Of a stretch of DNA of 64,000 bases, positions 19,734 to 30,025 are shown piece by piece. This DNA comes from Sphingobacterium hotanense (GTDB lineage Bacteria; Bacteroidota; Bacteroidia; Sphingobacteriales; Sphingobacteriaceae). Location: the NCBI RefSeq assembly GCF_008274825.1, contig NZ_CP030848.1, positions 2,170,001-2,234,000 on the forward strand, given 5' to 3'. Every line of letters begins with the position of its first letter. Within the stretch, counting starts at the first letter, position 1. Position numbers and translations under genes: made by a program. The notes under the pieces are model-generated. The model saw only the letters and a list, made by a program, of their open reading frames with translations, was not told the origin of the DNA and searched no databases.

Positions 19734-21296
19734 ATGTATAGGCATATTCTTTCCATATTCTTTTATTTCAGCATTGTTTTTATTGCGTTGGGGCAATCGA
19801 GTAATTTCGACAGCCTTTATAATGACTGTCATAAACAATATATGGAATCAGACGTAGAAGGGGCGGCAGCGATTGGAGATTCTGTTTTCGAGGCTGCAAA
19901 AACTGATGAACAAAAGATCAAAAGTTATATACTAAACAGCAACATTCAGCAAAGCTTGGGGAATATACAAGGTGCTATCAAATACGCGACGATTGGTGAT
20001 CGCTTAGCCCAGTTGACAGGTTATAACCGATGGAGAGCCGTGTTTTCCAAAATACTGGCCACCAATTTTCGCGAACCGGGCTTATACGAACAGTCGCGAG
20101 CATATTTGGCAACTGCAGAACGTATGTGTGATCTGCTAGATGATGCAGATGTAAGGGCTGATATTCAGATAGAGCTCTTTCAGGAAAAAGCGCTCTATAA
20201 GATGAATACCCGTAGCTATCGCGTCGCACTTGAATTGCTGGATAGCGCAAAACGACTTATTGCACTTGATTCAGAATCAAATAGTACCTTAAGACTAAAA
20301 AAAGCGGCAAATTATCATTTGCAGGGTATCTGTGAGCTAGAACTTGGTAATGCCGATTTATCCTATGAACTCATGCATACTTCCTTGAGTTTTTTAAGTG
20401 AAGTTGATCGAAATATTATTCCGTTTGTTTATCGTGGATTAGCGGAGCTTCATCTGAAATTATCCAATCTAGATTCTTGTAAGCATTATCTGGACTATAC
20501 GAGTGCATATATCATAAAGCCTGGACGGCTAAGGCTGAAAGAATTATACACGGCTACTAGTGCAAAGTATTATATGTTATCTGGAAATGATAAGATGGCA
20601 AATGAATTTTTGCAAAAACAACAGGTCTTGGATGCCGACAGATATTTGATTGGGCAGGAGATTTCTTCTCGAATTATTATGGAATTGCGCAAAGAGGATT
20701 TGGAGAATCGTAAATATAAGCTGCTATTTTGGTGGTGCATTTCTGTTACCTCTGTCATTGTGATTCTGTTATTAGTATATCAAATACGATTTAGCCGTTT
20801 TAATAGAGTGATAGTCACAACGAACCTGAACTATAGGGAAGAACCAAAGAAGCAAGAGTTGTCTAACCATCTCGCGCAGGAGAATCGCAGTAGTACAGAA
20901 AGCAGTGGTACTGATTCGGAATTAAACATAGCATTAGAAACGGAAACAAGACTAATCAGAGAACTTTCGGCTTTAGAACATGAGAATTTCTTTTTAGAGC
21001 GGGATTTAACACTTAACAAACTTGCTAGTCGGCTAAGCTCCAACCAGAAATACGTTTCTCATATCATTAAAAAATATAGGAATCTTGATTTTAATGATTA
21101 CCTACAACATAAGAAGATCAATTACCTCTTGGAGAAGATCAATACAGATCACACTTTATTAGATTATAAACTGGCATATTTGGCAGAACTTAGCGGCTTT
21201 TCCTCACACAGTAAGTTTACTACCGCATTTAAATCGGTCATGGGTAAAACTCCGTCCCAGTATATCGAAGAAATCCGTAGCGAAGTCAGTATTTAA
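19734..21296 (+). CDS. TPR-sensor AraC-family transcriptional regulator
   Basis: A signal peptide (SIFFYFSIVFIALG) precedes about 300 residues of TPR-like helical repeats in the periplasm. A membrane segment (LFWWCISVTSVIVILLLVYQ, around residue 335) and a cytoplasmic linker follow. A complete AraC domain closes the protein: LTLNKLASRLSSNQKYVSHI and LAYLAELSGFSSHSKFTTAF. This architecture is common in Bacteroidota. It presumably binds DNA directly and senses an envelope or glycan signal through the TPRs. It is the last and only intact member of the three-regulator operon, and its DNA-binding domain resembles the stand-alone one at 30026. Confidence 0.85.
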   Translation: MYRHILSIFFYFSIVFIALGQSSNFDSLYNDCHKQYMESDVEGAAAIGDSVFEAAKTDEQKIKSYILNSNIQQSLGNIQGAIKYATIGDRLAQLTGYNRWRAVFSKILATNFREPGLYEQSRAYLATAERMCDLLDDADVRADIQIELFQEKALYKMNTRSYRVALELLDSAKRLIALDSESNSTLRLKKAANYHLQGICELELGNADLSYELMHTSLSFLSEVDRNIIPFVYRGLAELHLKLSNLDSCKHYLDYTSAYIIKPGRLRLKELYTATSAKYYMLSGNDKMANEFLQKQQVLDADRYLIGQEISSRIIMELRKEDLENRKYKLLFWWCISVTSVIVILLLVYQIRFSRFNRVIVTTNLNYREEPKKQELSNHLAQENRSSTESSGTDSELNIALETETRLIRELSALEHENFFLERDLTLNKLASRLSSNQKYVSHIIKKYRNLDFNDYLQHKKINYLLEKINTDHTLLDYKLAYLAELSGFSSHSKFTTAFKSVMGKTPSQYIEEIRSEVSI

Positions 21297-21825
21297 CTTT
21301 AATATCAACTTAACTTCTTGAAAAATAGGGGACATTCCTTAATTATTGGCTCATTTTAGTTTGAGACAGTACCTATCTTTTACAATTCTTCTGAGAAAAT
21401 TCTCAAATTCGTCAATATTTTATAAATCCTTCTCGATCGGTATCTCAAAATCAGTAGACTTTTGTGATAAAAATCATTGTTTCCTCAAATCATCTTTTCA
21501 AATTATACTGATTTTGATATAAACATGCAGAAAACAGGAAATGTCCACCGGTTTTTTCTCTGTCCAATTTCCGAATTTTTACCAATTTTTTTTCCGAATT
21601 CAGAAAATGGATAGGAGGGAAAGCTATGGGTGGATGTTTTATAATGTGTTGAAAACTAATATTTTAAAAAGTGTATCACTATGTCTTATTTTCCCAAGTG
21701 GTCAAAAACCTACAAAAATGAGATAATTTTCTTTTGTGTTGATTCTAATTTTGAATTAACAACAAACAGGAACAAAAAGAACACAAATCAGCATTACTAA
21801 ATCGTTTACCTTATTTTAAAACATT
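21297..21825 (+). other. Gene-free 529-base region upstream of the exopolysaccharide genes
   Basis: This AT-rich region separates the regulator operon from the HEAT/GT2 operon. Only short spurious frames occur. A small hairpin (GAGAA-AA-TTCTC) lies near 21395-21406, and a likely -7 promoter box at 21746. None of the dispersed repeat families is present, unlike most large spacers in this window. It may hold operators or a long leader for the downstream operon. Confidence 0.5.
21746..21753 (+). promoter_or_regulatory. Candidate -7 promoter box of the exopolysaccharide operon
   Basis: TAATTTTG matches TAnnTTTG and lies 73 bases upstream of the ATG of the HEAT protein. The predicted start site near 21760 leaves a leader of about 65 bases. 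No clear -33 TTTG was found at the usual spacing. Confidence 0.35.
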
Positions 21826-22986
21826 ATGGATATTACCTATTACATTCAATATTATGCGCTATATCTGGAGAGCAAGTTCTTCGGGTATCCGCTGATCATC
21901 CGTCTAACGGTACTACTTGTATCGATTCTGGTGCTAGTATACATTTTTAGCTTAATTCGCTTTTTAGCTATTAATCTATATCATAAAGCTATCGAGCGCA
22001 GAAAGAATCGCATTGAAACGAAGATGGGGGATCGTATCAATGCAATTATTTTTGAGGAAAGAAATCTATCGGAAGAGCATGTTGCTTTTCAGCTTGCTGA
22101 TTCCATCCGATTAGTGAAGAATAAACAAGATAAGATGGTGTTTACTGATATCATCATTGATCTCATCCAGATCGGGTCTGGGAAAAAGAACAAAGTCAAC
22201 CAACAGAATGTTCGAGCATTGTTAAATGCATACGCAATTCCATGTTTTTGGGAAAAAGAACTTTTGTCAAGCAGCTCGAGCCGTCGTCGTAATGCATTAC
22301 GTAAGCTTGACGACCTAGGCAATGGTTGCGCAGGAGCAATAATAATGCGATCAGCTTATCACAAGGATAAAGGGCTAAGGAAGCATGCGCGTGCTGCAGC
22401 GTTGCAGTATGATACTAACGATCCGTTCAAGTTCTTAGAGGATAGCTTTGATTCTGACTTCAATGCTTTAGATGAAATCCTGATACATCATTTCTTGACG
22501 AGCAGAGCTAAGAGCGGACCTCTTCCCTTACTAACTCGTTGGGTAAGGACTTCCGAGAATGAGGCATTTAAAGCTTTTATGATTAAAGAAATCGGATTCT
22601 TCAAGCAAACAGAAGCTACGCCAATTCTTGCCAGCATGTTGGAAACTGAAAGTTCTAGCATCTTAAAAATATCTATCATCGAGACCCTTGGGAAATTGGG
22701 ACATCAGGAGGTTGAACCTAATCTTTTCAAGCTATTCCCGATGACTAGTAAAGATGTACCACGCGCTATTATCAAAGCTATTACCCACTTCAAAACTGCG
22801 GAAGGACTAGGCTTTCTCTGCTATAGCTATAACCGGATTTTCGACAATGAGCTTAAAATTGAAGTGGCATATGCTATTCAGCAATACGGCGAAGAAGGTA
22901 GTACCGCATTGAGAGAATTATCAGCTAAGAGCAACGAGTTTGGAAAGAAAATCTTTGACCAGGTGAATTATCAATCAGGTCTTTAA
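21826..22986 (+). CDS. Membrane-anchored HEAT-repeat protein
   Basis: An N-terminal membrane helix (LIIRLTVLLVSILVLVYIFS, residues about 22-45) is followed by a basic linker (KAIERRKNRIETK). About 300 helical residues with HEAT-type repeats follow, for example ATPILASMLETESSSILKIS, IETLGKLGHQEVEPNLFKLF and EVAYAIQQYGEEGSTALREL. It is probably a cytoplasmic or periplasmic scaffold attached to the inner membrane. It lies 18 bases upstream of a processive glycosyltransferase, so a role as a partner or regulator of polymer synthesis is inferred. No catalytic motif is seen. Confidence 0.75.
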   Translation: MDITYYIQYYALYLESKFFGYPLIIRLTVLLVSILVLVYIFSLIRFLAINLYHKAIERRKNRIETKMGDRINAIIFEERNLSEEHVAFQLADSIRLVKNKQDKMVFTDIIIDLIQIGSGKKNKVNQQNVRALLNAYAIPCFWEKELLSSSSSRRRNALRKLDDLGNGCAGAIIMRSAYHKDKGLRKHARAAALQYDTNDPFKFLEDSFDSDFNALDEILIHHFLTSRAKSGPLPLLTRWVRTSENEAFKAFMIKEIGFFKQTEATPILASMLETESSSILKISIIETLGKLGHQEVEPNLFKLFPMTSKDVPRAIIKAITHFKTAEGLGFLCYSYNRIFDNELKIEVAYAIQQYGEEGSTALRELSAKSNEFGKKIFDQVNYQSGL

Positions 22987-23004
22987 CCATAAGGGACAAA
23001 ACAG

Positions 23005-24441
23005 ATGTTAGATATATTATTTTCTATCTATGGGTATGGCATATTCTTTTATGCCACATCGATTACGCTCATATATTTGTCGCTTGCGGTAATGGGCTAC
23101 TTTAATATTTGGCGTCATAAAACAAGATATACTGTCCGAGAGGAGCGTATTTTGGTCGAATATCCTGAAGCAGCACCTGGTATATCCATTGTAGCGCCAG
23201 CTTATAATGAAGAGGTAATTGTTATTGACAGCGTAAAATCCTTACTAAGTCTAAACTACCCGAACTACGAGATCATCATTGTGAATGATGGGAGTACGGA
23301 TAACACATTGGATCTGCTGATCTCAAATTTTGAAATGGTCGAAGTGCCTTATGCTTATATCAACAAAGTTGAGTGTAGGCCGATGAAGCGTGTATTCAAA
23401 TCGTTTAACCCATTGTATGACAAAGTCATTGTTGTAGATAAAGTCAATGGAGGGACGAAAGCTGACGCGATGAACGCCGGTGTAAACGTGGCGAAGTACG
23501 ACTATTTCATCAATACAGACGTAGATTGTATTCTTGCGCCAGATACGCTTACCAAAGTTATTCTACCGGTTTTAGATTCGGATATCCCGGTTATTGCTGT
23601 AGGTGCTACGATGCGTATGGCGAATGGATGCGAGGTACAGGAAGGGAAGATTACGCGTGTAAGACCTCCGAGACAGGTGATACCGACCTTTCAGGAAACC
23701 GAATACCTACGTTCGTATTTGGTGGCAAAGATGGGTTGGTCTGCTATCAATTCCATACCGAATGTGTCTGGAGGGTTTGGATTGTTTGAGAAGCAAACAG
23801 TGATCGACTGCGGTGGATTTGATACAAATTCACATGCGGAAGATATGGACATGACATTGCGAATGATCGCTTACAAACGCGAGCATAAAGAACCTTATCG
23901 TATTGTCCAGACACCATTCACATGTTGTTGGACTGAAGGTCCGCCAAACCTCAATGTCTTAGCTCGTCAAAGAACGAGATGGGGAAGGGGCTTATTACAA
24001 ATCTTCTTCGTACATCGTCGCTTTCTATTCAATAAGCGCTATGGGCGCATGGGACTCGTAATTATGCCTTATGCCTTATTCTTTGAGTTATTAGCACCGA
24101 TAATTGAGACGACCGGTGTGTTCTTCCTAATCTTTCAACTCTATACCGAACAGATTAACTTCAACACCTTTTGGTTAATGCTGCTCTACGTTTATCTGAT
24201 TGGAGTAAGTATCTCGACCCTAACAATTGTATTCGACTTGTCCATTAAAAAACAGTATAAAACATTTGCAGAGTATTTAAAGCTAATTCTCTTTTCATCG
24301 TTCGAAGCGTTTTTCTATCACCCTTTTGTAGTGTTTTTCTCTTTGAGAGGATACTGGCAATTCCTGACTAAGAAAAAATTCAAATGGGGAACTATGACCC
24401 GCCAAGGATTTCAATCGAATACCGAGTCAAAAGCAGCTTAA
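23005..24441 (+). CDS. Processive family 2 glycosyltransferase (PgaC/hyaluronan-synthase-like)
   Basis: One N-terminal membrane segment is followed by a GT-A domain: SIVAPAYNEE and IIIVNDGSTDNTL, the DxD-type TDVDC near residue 172, EDMDMTLRM near 278, and the processive-enzyme motif QRTRWGRG near 321. Three or more C-terminal membrane helices follow (FELLAPIIETTGVFFLIF, WLMLLYVYLIGVSISTL, FSSFEAFFYHPFVVFF). This arrangement is that of synthases that polymerise and extrude a glycan across the inner membrane, such as PgaC, BcsA and HasA. The sugar cannot be deduced. It is the core enzyme of the locus and is flanked by the HEAT protein and the TPR/beta-barrel protein. Confidence 0.88.
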   Translation: MLDILFSIYGYGIFFYATSITLIYLSLAVMGYFNIWRHKTRYTVREERILVEYPEAAPGISIVAPAYNEEVIVIDSVKSLLSLNYPNYEIIIVNDGSTDNTLDLLISNFEMVEVPYAYINKVECRPMKRVFKSFNPLYDKVIVVDKVNGGTKADAMNAGVNVAKYDYFINTDVDCILAPDTLTKVILPVLDSDIPVIAVGATMRMANGCEVQEGKITRVRPPRQVIPTFQETEYLRSYLVAKMGWSAINSIPNVSGGFGLFEKQTVIDCGGFDTNSHAEDMDMTLRMIAYKREHKEPYRIVQTPFTCCWTEGPPNLNVLARQRTRWGRGLLQIFFVHRRFLFNKRYGRMGLVIMPYALFFELLAPIIETTGVFFLIFQLYTEQINFNTFWLMLLYVYLIGVSISTLTIVFDLSIKKQYKTFAEYLKLILFSSFEAFFYHPFVVFFSLRGYWQFLTKKKFKWGTMTRQGFQSNTESKAA

Positions 24442-24472
24442 ACATGTCAATAAACCGTTAGCTTAAAATTTA

Positions 24473-27276
24473 ATGAACCGCAAATATACATATCTTCGCA
24501 CGGGAATGTTCATGCTCTTGCTATGCACTGGCAGCATGGTCGATTTCTCCGGCAATAGGCTTTATGGCCAGCAAAAAGTCAGCATAAGCGACAAGGGCGA
24601 TGTTGTTAAGAAAATCAACAGCCTATATCAAGCAGGGAAACTACAAGATGGAAAGCAATTGACAGAAATAAACTTGAAGAAATCCCCTAAGGATTCTGAT
24701 CTTAAAATGTTGTTGGGAAAATACTATGTATTGACCAAGCAATATGATAAGGCACGTTTCGAATTGAATAAATCTCTGGAATTCAATCCTGGCAATGTTG
24801 ATTCCCGACATCTTCTAGTAACAGTAGAAACTGAAACCAAACGGTATTCAAGTGCTATTTGCTATGTCAATGAACTATTAGAGGTTAATCCCTATTGGAA
24901 GGGACTTTGGCGCAAAAAGATAGAGCTTTATAGACTTCAGGGTAATGAAGTGGAAGCCAACCGTCTCTTAAAGCGTATTTCTCAAATCTTTCCAGAGGAT
25001 GGACAGATTCAGGACGACCTCAATTATCAAATGGAATTGACTGCGAATAGCAAGCGTAAGTCGGGACGTATCGACGATGCCATCGAAGTGAATAAATTAC
25101 TGCTGCAGGAAAAGCCAAAGAATATCGAAGTCTACATGGACCTAATCAATGGCTATATAAAGGCGGGTGATTATAATAGCGCTTTGGTAACAACTGAGCG
25201 GGGTTTAAATGCCTTTCCAACCAACAGCGCCTTGAGGCAAAAGAAAGTCGCCTTGTTAGAACAAAATAAACGCTACGATGAGATCCTTGCCTTTATCAAG
25301 AATGACCCTTCCGCTATCAATGGCGGGCAATACCAGTACTTTCTATTAGAAGCGGGGCGATCGGCCAAACAGAACGATCCGGCAGTGCTTTATGGCAAGA
25401 TCCTCGACGCGACTCCAGGCAATGATGAGGCATTCCAAGTTGTATTCAATAGCTTAGTAGCGCAACAGCAATATGACGAAGCGCTACATCGTTTACACAG
25501 CTTTATGCGCATCAAAGGTAACTCGAAGACGCTCTCAGCAAAGGAACTAGAATTATACCGTTTAAAGAATGACCAGTCTAAGGTAAATCAATTGACAAAA
25601 ACCATGTTCTTGAACTATCCTAATGATAGCGATTTAAAAGATGGCTATGTGAGGGTCATTAGCTCAGAAATTAAAGATCATCTAGCTGCAGAAGAGTGGA
25701 ACTTGGCAGAAACTAAGCTTCGCCAGTTGATTCCGCATGCAAATGCCGAGTATCGCGACTTTATCAACAATGGTCTGCTTAACGCTTATTATCAACAAGG
25801 GAAGTTCTCCGATGCACTACAGATTCTCGAAGAAATGCATCGTGCAAACCCAAGTGATGCCAACTTAGCAATAAAAAGTCGAGCATATATATGCGCCTTC
25901 AGCAGTATGATAAGGCTGTAAGCAGCTATGAAGGTCTATTAGCGAGTTTAAAACCTGATCAGCAATTCTATTACCTATCTGGTTTTAACGATATGATGGC
26001 TCAGGTAGTAAAAGAAAGTACAGAGGCACAGCGTTATCGAGATGCCATGAATTGGGTAAACCGTTGGTTGGACGTTTCTCCGAAAAATCAGCAAGCGTTG
26101 CTTTATGCAGTTAACCTATCCCATCAAATGCAAGATAAAGGGCAAATGCTAACTTTTGCGAAGCGTGCTAATGAAGCATTTCCAGATGAAAGCATATTTA
26201 AAGTTCGCTTAGCATCGGCGATGCAATTGAATGGTGCTCCGACCAAAGATATTTGGGCACTAATGGGAGAAGAAGTCATCCGAAACCCTTATCATAATGA
26301 AGTTGTAAATGCCTATGTGCAAGCCTCACATGATCATGCAGCTCAATTGTTGTCTGAAAAGGCTGAAAATGAAGCCCTTTTAGTTGCCGATAAGGGATTG
26401 CAGTATAAGCCGGCGAACAAGGAGCTGAAGTACCTCAAAGGCCTTGCTTACGAGAAATTAAAGCAATACGACTCCGCCTTTTATTATCAGTCATTCTATG
26501 AGCCGAGTTTATTGGAGCTGGACGAGTTCAAAGCAAATTTAAAATACTTGAACTACAAAATGTATCAGAACGAATTCGCAATCAGTCATATGCGATCTCG
26601 TTATGGCGACTATTATTCGATCCAGACCATTTCCGCCTTAGAATACATGCGTATGTGTGCTAAAAACAACTATACGGCCCGTGTTTTCTATTCAGGTAGA
26701 GAAGAAGGCAAGGGGGTTCAAGGACAGTTGGAATGGGGCAGAAATTGGAGTAGCCATTGGGCATCTCGAGTAGATTTTAGCGTGTCTAACAAATATTTCT
26801 CTAAATTTGCCGTTCACGGTGCTATTATTCGAACATTTCCGAAGGACTGGGAATTAGAATTGGGCGTTGGCCATAGGAAACTTTATAACGATGAAAAGTT
26901 GAGTTCCGCAGTTGTGGGCGTTGGGAAAGACTTCAACCAGTTCAGGCTGCAAGCCAAGTTCACACAGGCAGGATTGCAGGAGAAGTGGGTCTATAATGTA
27001 GCAGCGCAAGCACGATATAGTTTTGATAATCCTAAAAATTATGTTCTAGCGTTGGCAAATATGGGGTCAACACCCGACGTTGATATTCTTGATTACCAAA
27101 GGCTCAATACCCTTTCGGTGATGAATAGCATGGTAGGAGCAGGCGTCGGACGCTTGTTAACTAAAAACGTATCAGCAAGTGTAATGGGGACTTGGTATAA
27201 TTTTCAAACAAGCCCAAATCCTGAACAGTACCGTAATTTATATAACTTATTTTTGCAAGTCAATGTTGCTTTTTAA
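24473..27276 (+). pseudogene. TPR plus YaiO-like outer-membrane beta-barrel protein (polysaccharide exporter), frameshifted
   Basis: A signal peptide near residues 8-35 is followed by TPR units covering about 600 residues (KQYDKARFELNKSLEFNPGN, QQYDEALHRLHSF, QYDKAVSSYEGLL). The C-terminal 230 residues look like a YaiO-type beta-barrel (GQLEWGRNWSSHWASRVDFS, WELELGVGHRKLYNDEKLSS, ending NLYNLFLQVNVAF). The first frame stops at 25921 and the second resumes at about 25875. The break lies in a run of five A at 25873-25877, and six A would give AIKKSSIYMRLQQYDKAV. Repaired, the product is about 934 residues. This is the PgaA/BcsC-type layout: periplasmic TPR scaffold plus outer-membrane export pore. 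Confidence 0.8.
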
Positions 27277-29386
27277 TATCATCTTCAGTTGCTTTATCAT
27301 GTTGTTTACCTCTTGTGAATCAGATTTCTATGGATTAGATGCGAATGCTTATGTTTTGACCGCAGAACAAGACGCGGCCAGCGAACAATGGCAGGAATAT
27401 CTATTCAATCATCTGAGCAAGCGGACTTCAAAGAAAGATCTATTCAGTCGAGCTGAAGACAATGAGAACATCCCTGCAAACCATAAGCAAATACATGTAG
27501 AGATAGCAGCAGATTTGAATAACGACTACTGTATTCAGCATACCAAAGATAAACTGCATATACGCGTAAAGACGAAAGCGATTGCCACTTGGATGAGCTA
27601 TCAACTGATCGAAAGCCTGGGACAGGTCAAAAAGGAAATAAAAACAGAGGACCTGCCGCCTGCCTATCTCACATTTACTAATCAATGCAAGGATTTCGAT
27701 TTTACTTATCGTGAACCACATTACGCGCCAAATACTAACGTAGAATATGCAGCATTATTAGGGACAAACAATTTAGATACCGAATGGGGGATCTGGGGAC
27801 ATAACATTACCCGCATCATACAAGATGCTCCGGGCGTATGGGCCGAAGTAAATGGCAAGATTACACAAGAACAGTATTGCTTTAGTGGTGATACCTTGTA
27901 CAATCAACTAAAAGAATATATTCAGGACAATTTTAGCGATAAGCCTGAAGAAGGCATGAAGTTTATGATTGCTCCAAATGATAATTTGCTGTCATGTACT
28001 TGCGACCGTTGTCAAGCTGCAGGAAATACAGATAAAAATGCCGCGCCTGCAGTTGTACTATTGATCAATAAATTGGCTAAGCAATTTCGCCAGCATCAAT
28101 TCTTCACGATCCGATATCATTCGGTAAATGAGCCGCCTGCTTATGCGTTCGAAGATAATGCAGGACTCTTTTTTAGTACCATTGAATTACCAAAAATTAC
28201 CAATTTCAAGGACAATTCGAAGTTTCAATCGTTTATTGATGAAATTGAGGCTTGGAAATCGAAAACGAAGACCATTTATCTATGGGATTATTCATCGAAT
28301 TTTGACGACTACTTAACACCCTTACCATCCCTAAACGTCCTGAAAGCACAGCTTCAAGGTTTTAAGGAAGAAGGGGTCGAAGGTATATTCTTAAATGCCG
28401 CTGGATATGATTATAGTAGCTTCGATGATCTTAAGACATATGTTGCCGCTGCGTTAATGATAAATACAGAACTGGAGATAGATAAACTGACAAAAGCATA
28501 CCTTAAAAAGTTCTACCCAAAATCACATCAGCTGCTCGCTGACTGTTATTTACAATTGGAAGACGATTTTGCTACAAAGGCTAAACCGTACTCGCTGTAC
28601 GCAGGCTTTCCAGAAGTGAAATCATCATATTTTAACGCGAGTAATTTCTTGAGCCTTAACGAGTCGCTTCAAAAAGTTTTACCGAAAACGAAGGGTTATG
28701 AACGAGAGGCATTGGAAAAGCTATTGGCGGCGTTCCGATATACACGTTTGCAAATTGCTTACAGCAACGGCTTGAATAAAGGAGGAGCTTTCGAAGTTGT
28801 GGATCATTATGTCCGTCCAAATCGATTTGCAAATACGTTGATGAAGCAGTTGAAAAAGGATGTAGACGATGGAAAATTAAAGGTCTTCAAGGAATCTAAT
28901 GGCGATTTGGGCGAATATCTAGCGCAATGGAACGCTTACGCAGGAAAATTGCAGAAACCAAATCAACTAAAGTCTACGAAGCTACTAAGCGTGGTCAGCA
29001 ATGAAAACGATGTCTTAGACAAAACGCTTTTGGCAGATGGCATACTTGGTTTTAACAACGACTTTCACCAAGGATGGGTAACCGCAAGCAAAACCATGAC
29101 GCTTATTCTCGAGGAAGGAGCATTCGAACAGATGAAAGAGATGAAGCTTAGATTTCTAAAAAACACGCGTCATCAATATGGAGCACCAACAAAAGTAGAG
29201 GTGCTGCAGGGAGGAAAGGTTATCTTCCGCACCGATATCGTCGATACTAACGAAGGAGATTCGGTCTACACGCTAACTATTCCGGTGGAAAAATTTGAAG
29301 CAAATACCATCTGTGAAATAAAAATCAGTACAAGTAATCCACAACTATCGAGACTAGGTTTGGATGAAGTTCAAGTTTTTAATTAA
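27263..29386 (+). CDS. DUF4838 lipoprotein, putative glycoside hydrolase
   Basis: The ATG overlaps the preceding gene by 14 bases, so translation is probably coupled. A lipoprotein signal (IIFSCFIMLFTSCESD) is followed by a DUF4838-type region: MIAPNDNLLSCTCDRCQAAG, RYHSVNEPPAYAFEDNAG, KTIYLWDYSSNFDDYLTPLP and GFKEEGVEGIFLNAAGYDYS. A C-terminal beta-domain of about 130 residues could be a carbohydrate-binding or F5/8-like module. DUF4838 resembles GH67/GH20-like (beta/alpha)8 enzymes, but activity is not established for most members. In this locus it could trim or modify the exported polymer, as PgaB does for PNAG. That role is inference. Confidence 0.8.
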   Translation: MLLFNIIFSCFIMLFTSCESDFYGLDANAYVLTAEQDAASEQWQEYLFNHLSKRTSKKDLFSRAEDNENIPANHKQIHVEIAADLNNDYCIQHTKDKLHIRVKTKAIATWMSYQLIESLGQVKKEIKTEDLPPAYLTFTNQCKDFDFTYREPHYAPNTNVEYAALLGTNNLDTEWGIWGHNITRIIQDAPGVWAEVNGKITQEQYCFSGDTLYNQLKEYIQDNFSDKPEEGMKFMIAPNDNLLSCTCDRCQAAGNTDKNAAPAVVLLINKLAKQFRQHQFFTIRYHSVNEPPAYAFEDNAGLFFSTIELPKITNFKDNSKFQSFIDEIEAWKSKTKTIYLWDYSSNFDDYLTPLPSLNVLKAQLQGFKEEGVEGIFLNAAGYDYSSFDDLKTYVAAALMINTELEIDKLTKAYLKKFYPKSHQLLADCYLQLEDDFATKAKPYSLYAGFPEVKSSYFNASNFLSLNESLQKVLPKTKGYEREALEKLLAAFRYTRLQIAYSNGLNKGGAFEVVDHYVRPNRFANTLMKQLKKDVDDGKLKVFKESNGDLGEYLAQWNAYAGKLQKPNQLKSTKLLSVVSNENDVLDKTLLADGILGFNNDFHQGWVTASKTMTLILEEGAFEQMKEMKLRFLKNTRHQYGAPTKVEVLQGGKVIFRTDIVDTNEGDSVYTLTIPVEKFEANTICEIKISTSNPQLSRLGLDEVQVFN

Positions 29387-29399
29387 AAATTTTAGTAAA

Positions 29400-29909
29400 A
29401 TGAGTAAATTAGTATATAGTTGTTACATACTGTTGATCATTTTTTCCTCTTGTACTGATTTCAAAGGAAAAAAGACAAAGATTGAGATCATCGATAATGA
29501 TCGTCATTATTACCCGATTCTTACGGGCCAAGAGTTAGATGTTGTCTATAAATTTAAGAACACAGGAGATGTTCCCCTGCTGCTCACGGACATTATTACA
29601 TCTTGTGGCTGTCTGGTCGTTAATAAAATCACAACGAAGAATGTTCCTCCCGGTGAAGAGGGAATCATCAGTCTGCGATTCAATAGTGCAAAAAACGTGG
29701 GCTATGCGAAGCATTATATTGAGCTTTACGGCAATTTTGCAACGACCGACAAAGAAGAGCTGATATTTGATGTGAATGTGGTCCCGAATGCATTATACAC
29801 GAAGGACTATGAGGAACTTCATCAGGAGGCAAAAGATAAGAATGGGGCTATCGAAGATATGGTCGATGGCAAAGAGAATAATCTAGGATATTACCTGGAC
29901 TTAAATTAG
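29400..29909 (+). CDS. DUF1573 lipoprotein
   Basis: ATG 29400 gives a lipoprotein signal (LVYSCYILLIIFSSCTD). An in-frame ATG at 29364 overlaps the upstream gene and is less likely. The DUF1573 (HYDIN/ASPM-like Ig) domain shows FKFKNTGDVPLLLTDIITSC, SCGCL and PPGEEGIISLRFNS. The C-terminal 40 residues are acidic. The domain is a beta-sandwich often found in Bacteroidota surface proteins. Its role in the exopolysaccharide locus is unknown. It is last of the structural genes. Confidence 0.8.
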   Translation: MSKLVYSCYILLIIFSSCTDFKGKKTKIEIIDNDRHYYPILTGQELDVVYKFKNTGDVPLLLTDIITSCGCLVVNKITTKNVPPGEEGIISLRFNSAKNVGYAKHYIELYGNFATTDKEELIFDVNVVPNALYTKDYEELHQEAKDKNGAIEDMVDGKENNLGYYLDLN

Positions 29910-30025
29910 ATAATTCATTAAATAATAAACAACAAGGCGCTGCGAAGCCTTTAAAACTATAATCTGCGAAACACAAATAAATTAAATCTGCGAATTAAAT
30001 ATTAATAGTAAAACAACCAAATTGT

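Noticed and set aside
21541..21726. 61-codon frame in the leader of the exopolysaccharide operon
   Set aside because: Its Phe-rich composition matches the AT-rich DNA. It has no recognisable motif or ribosome-binding signal.
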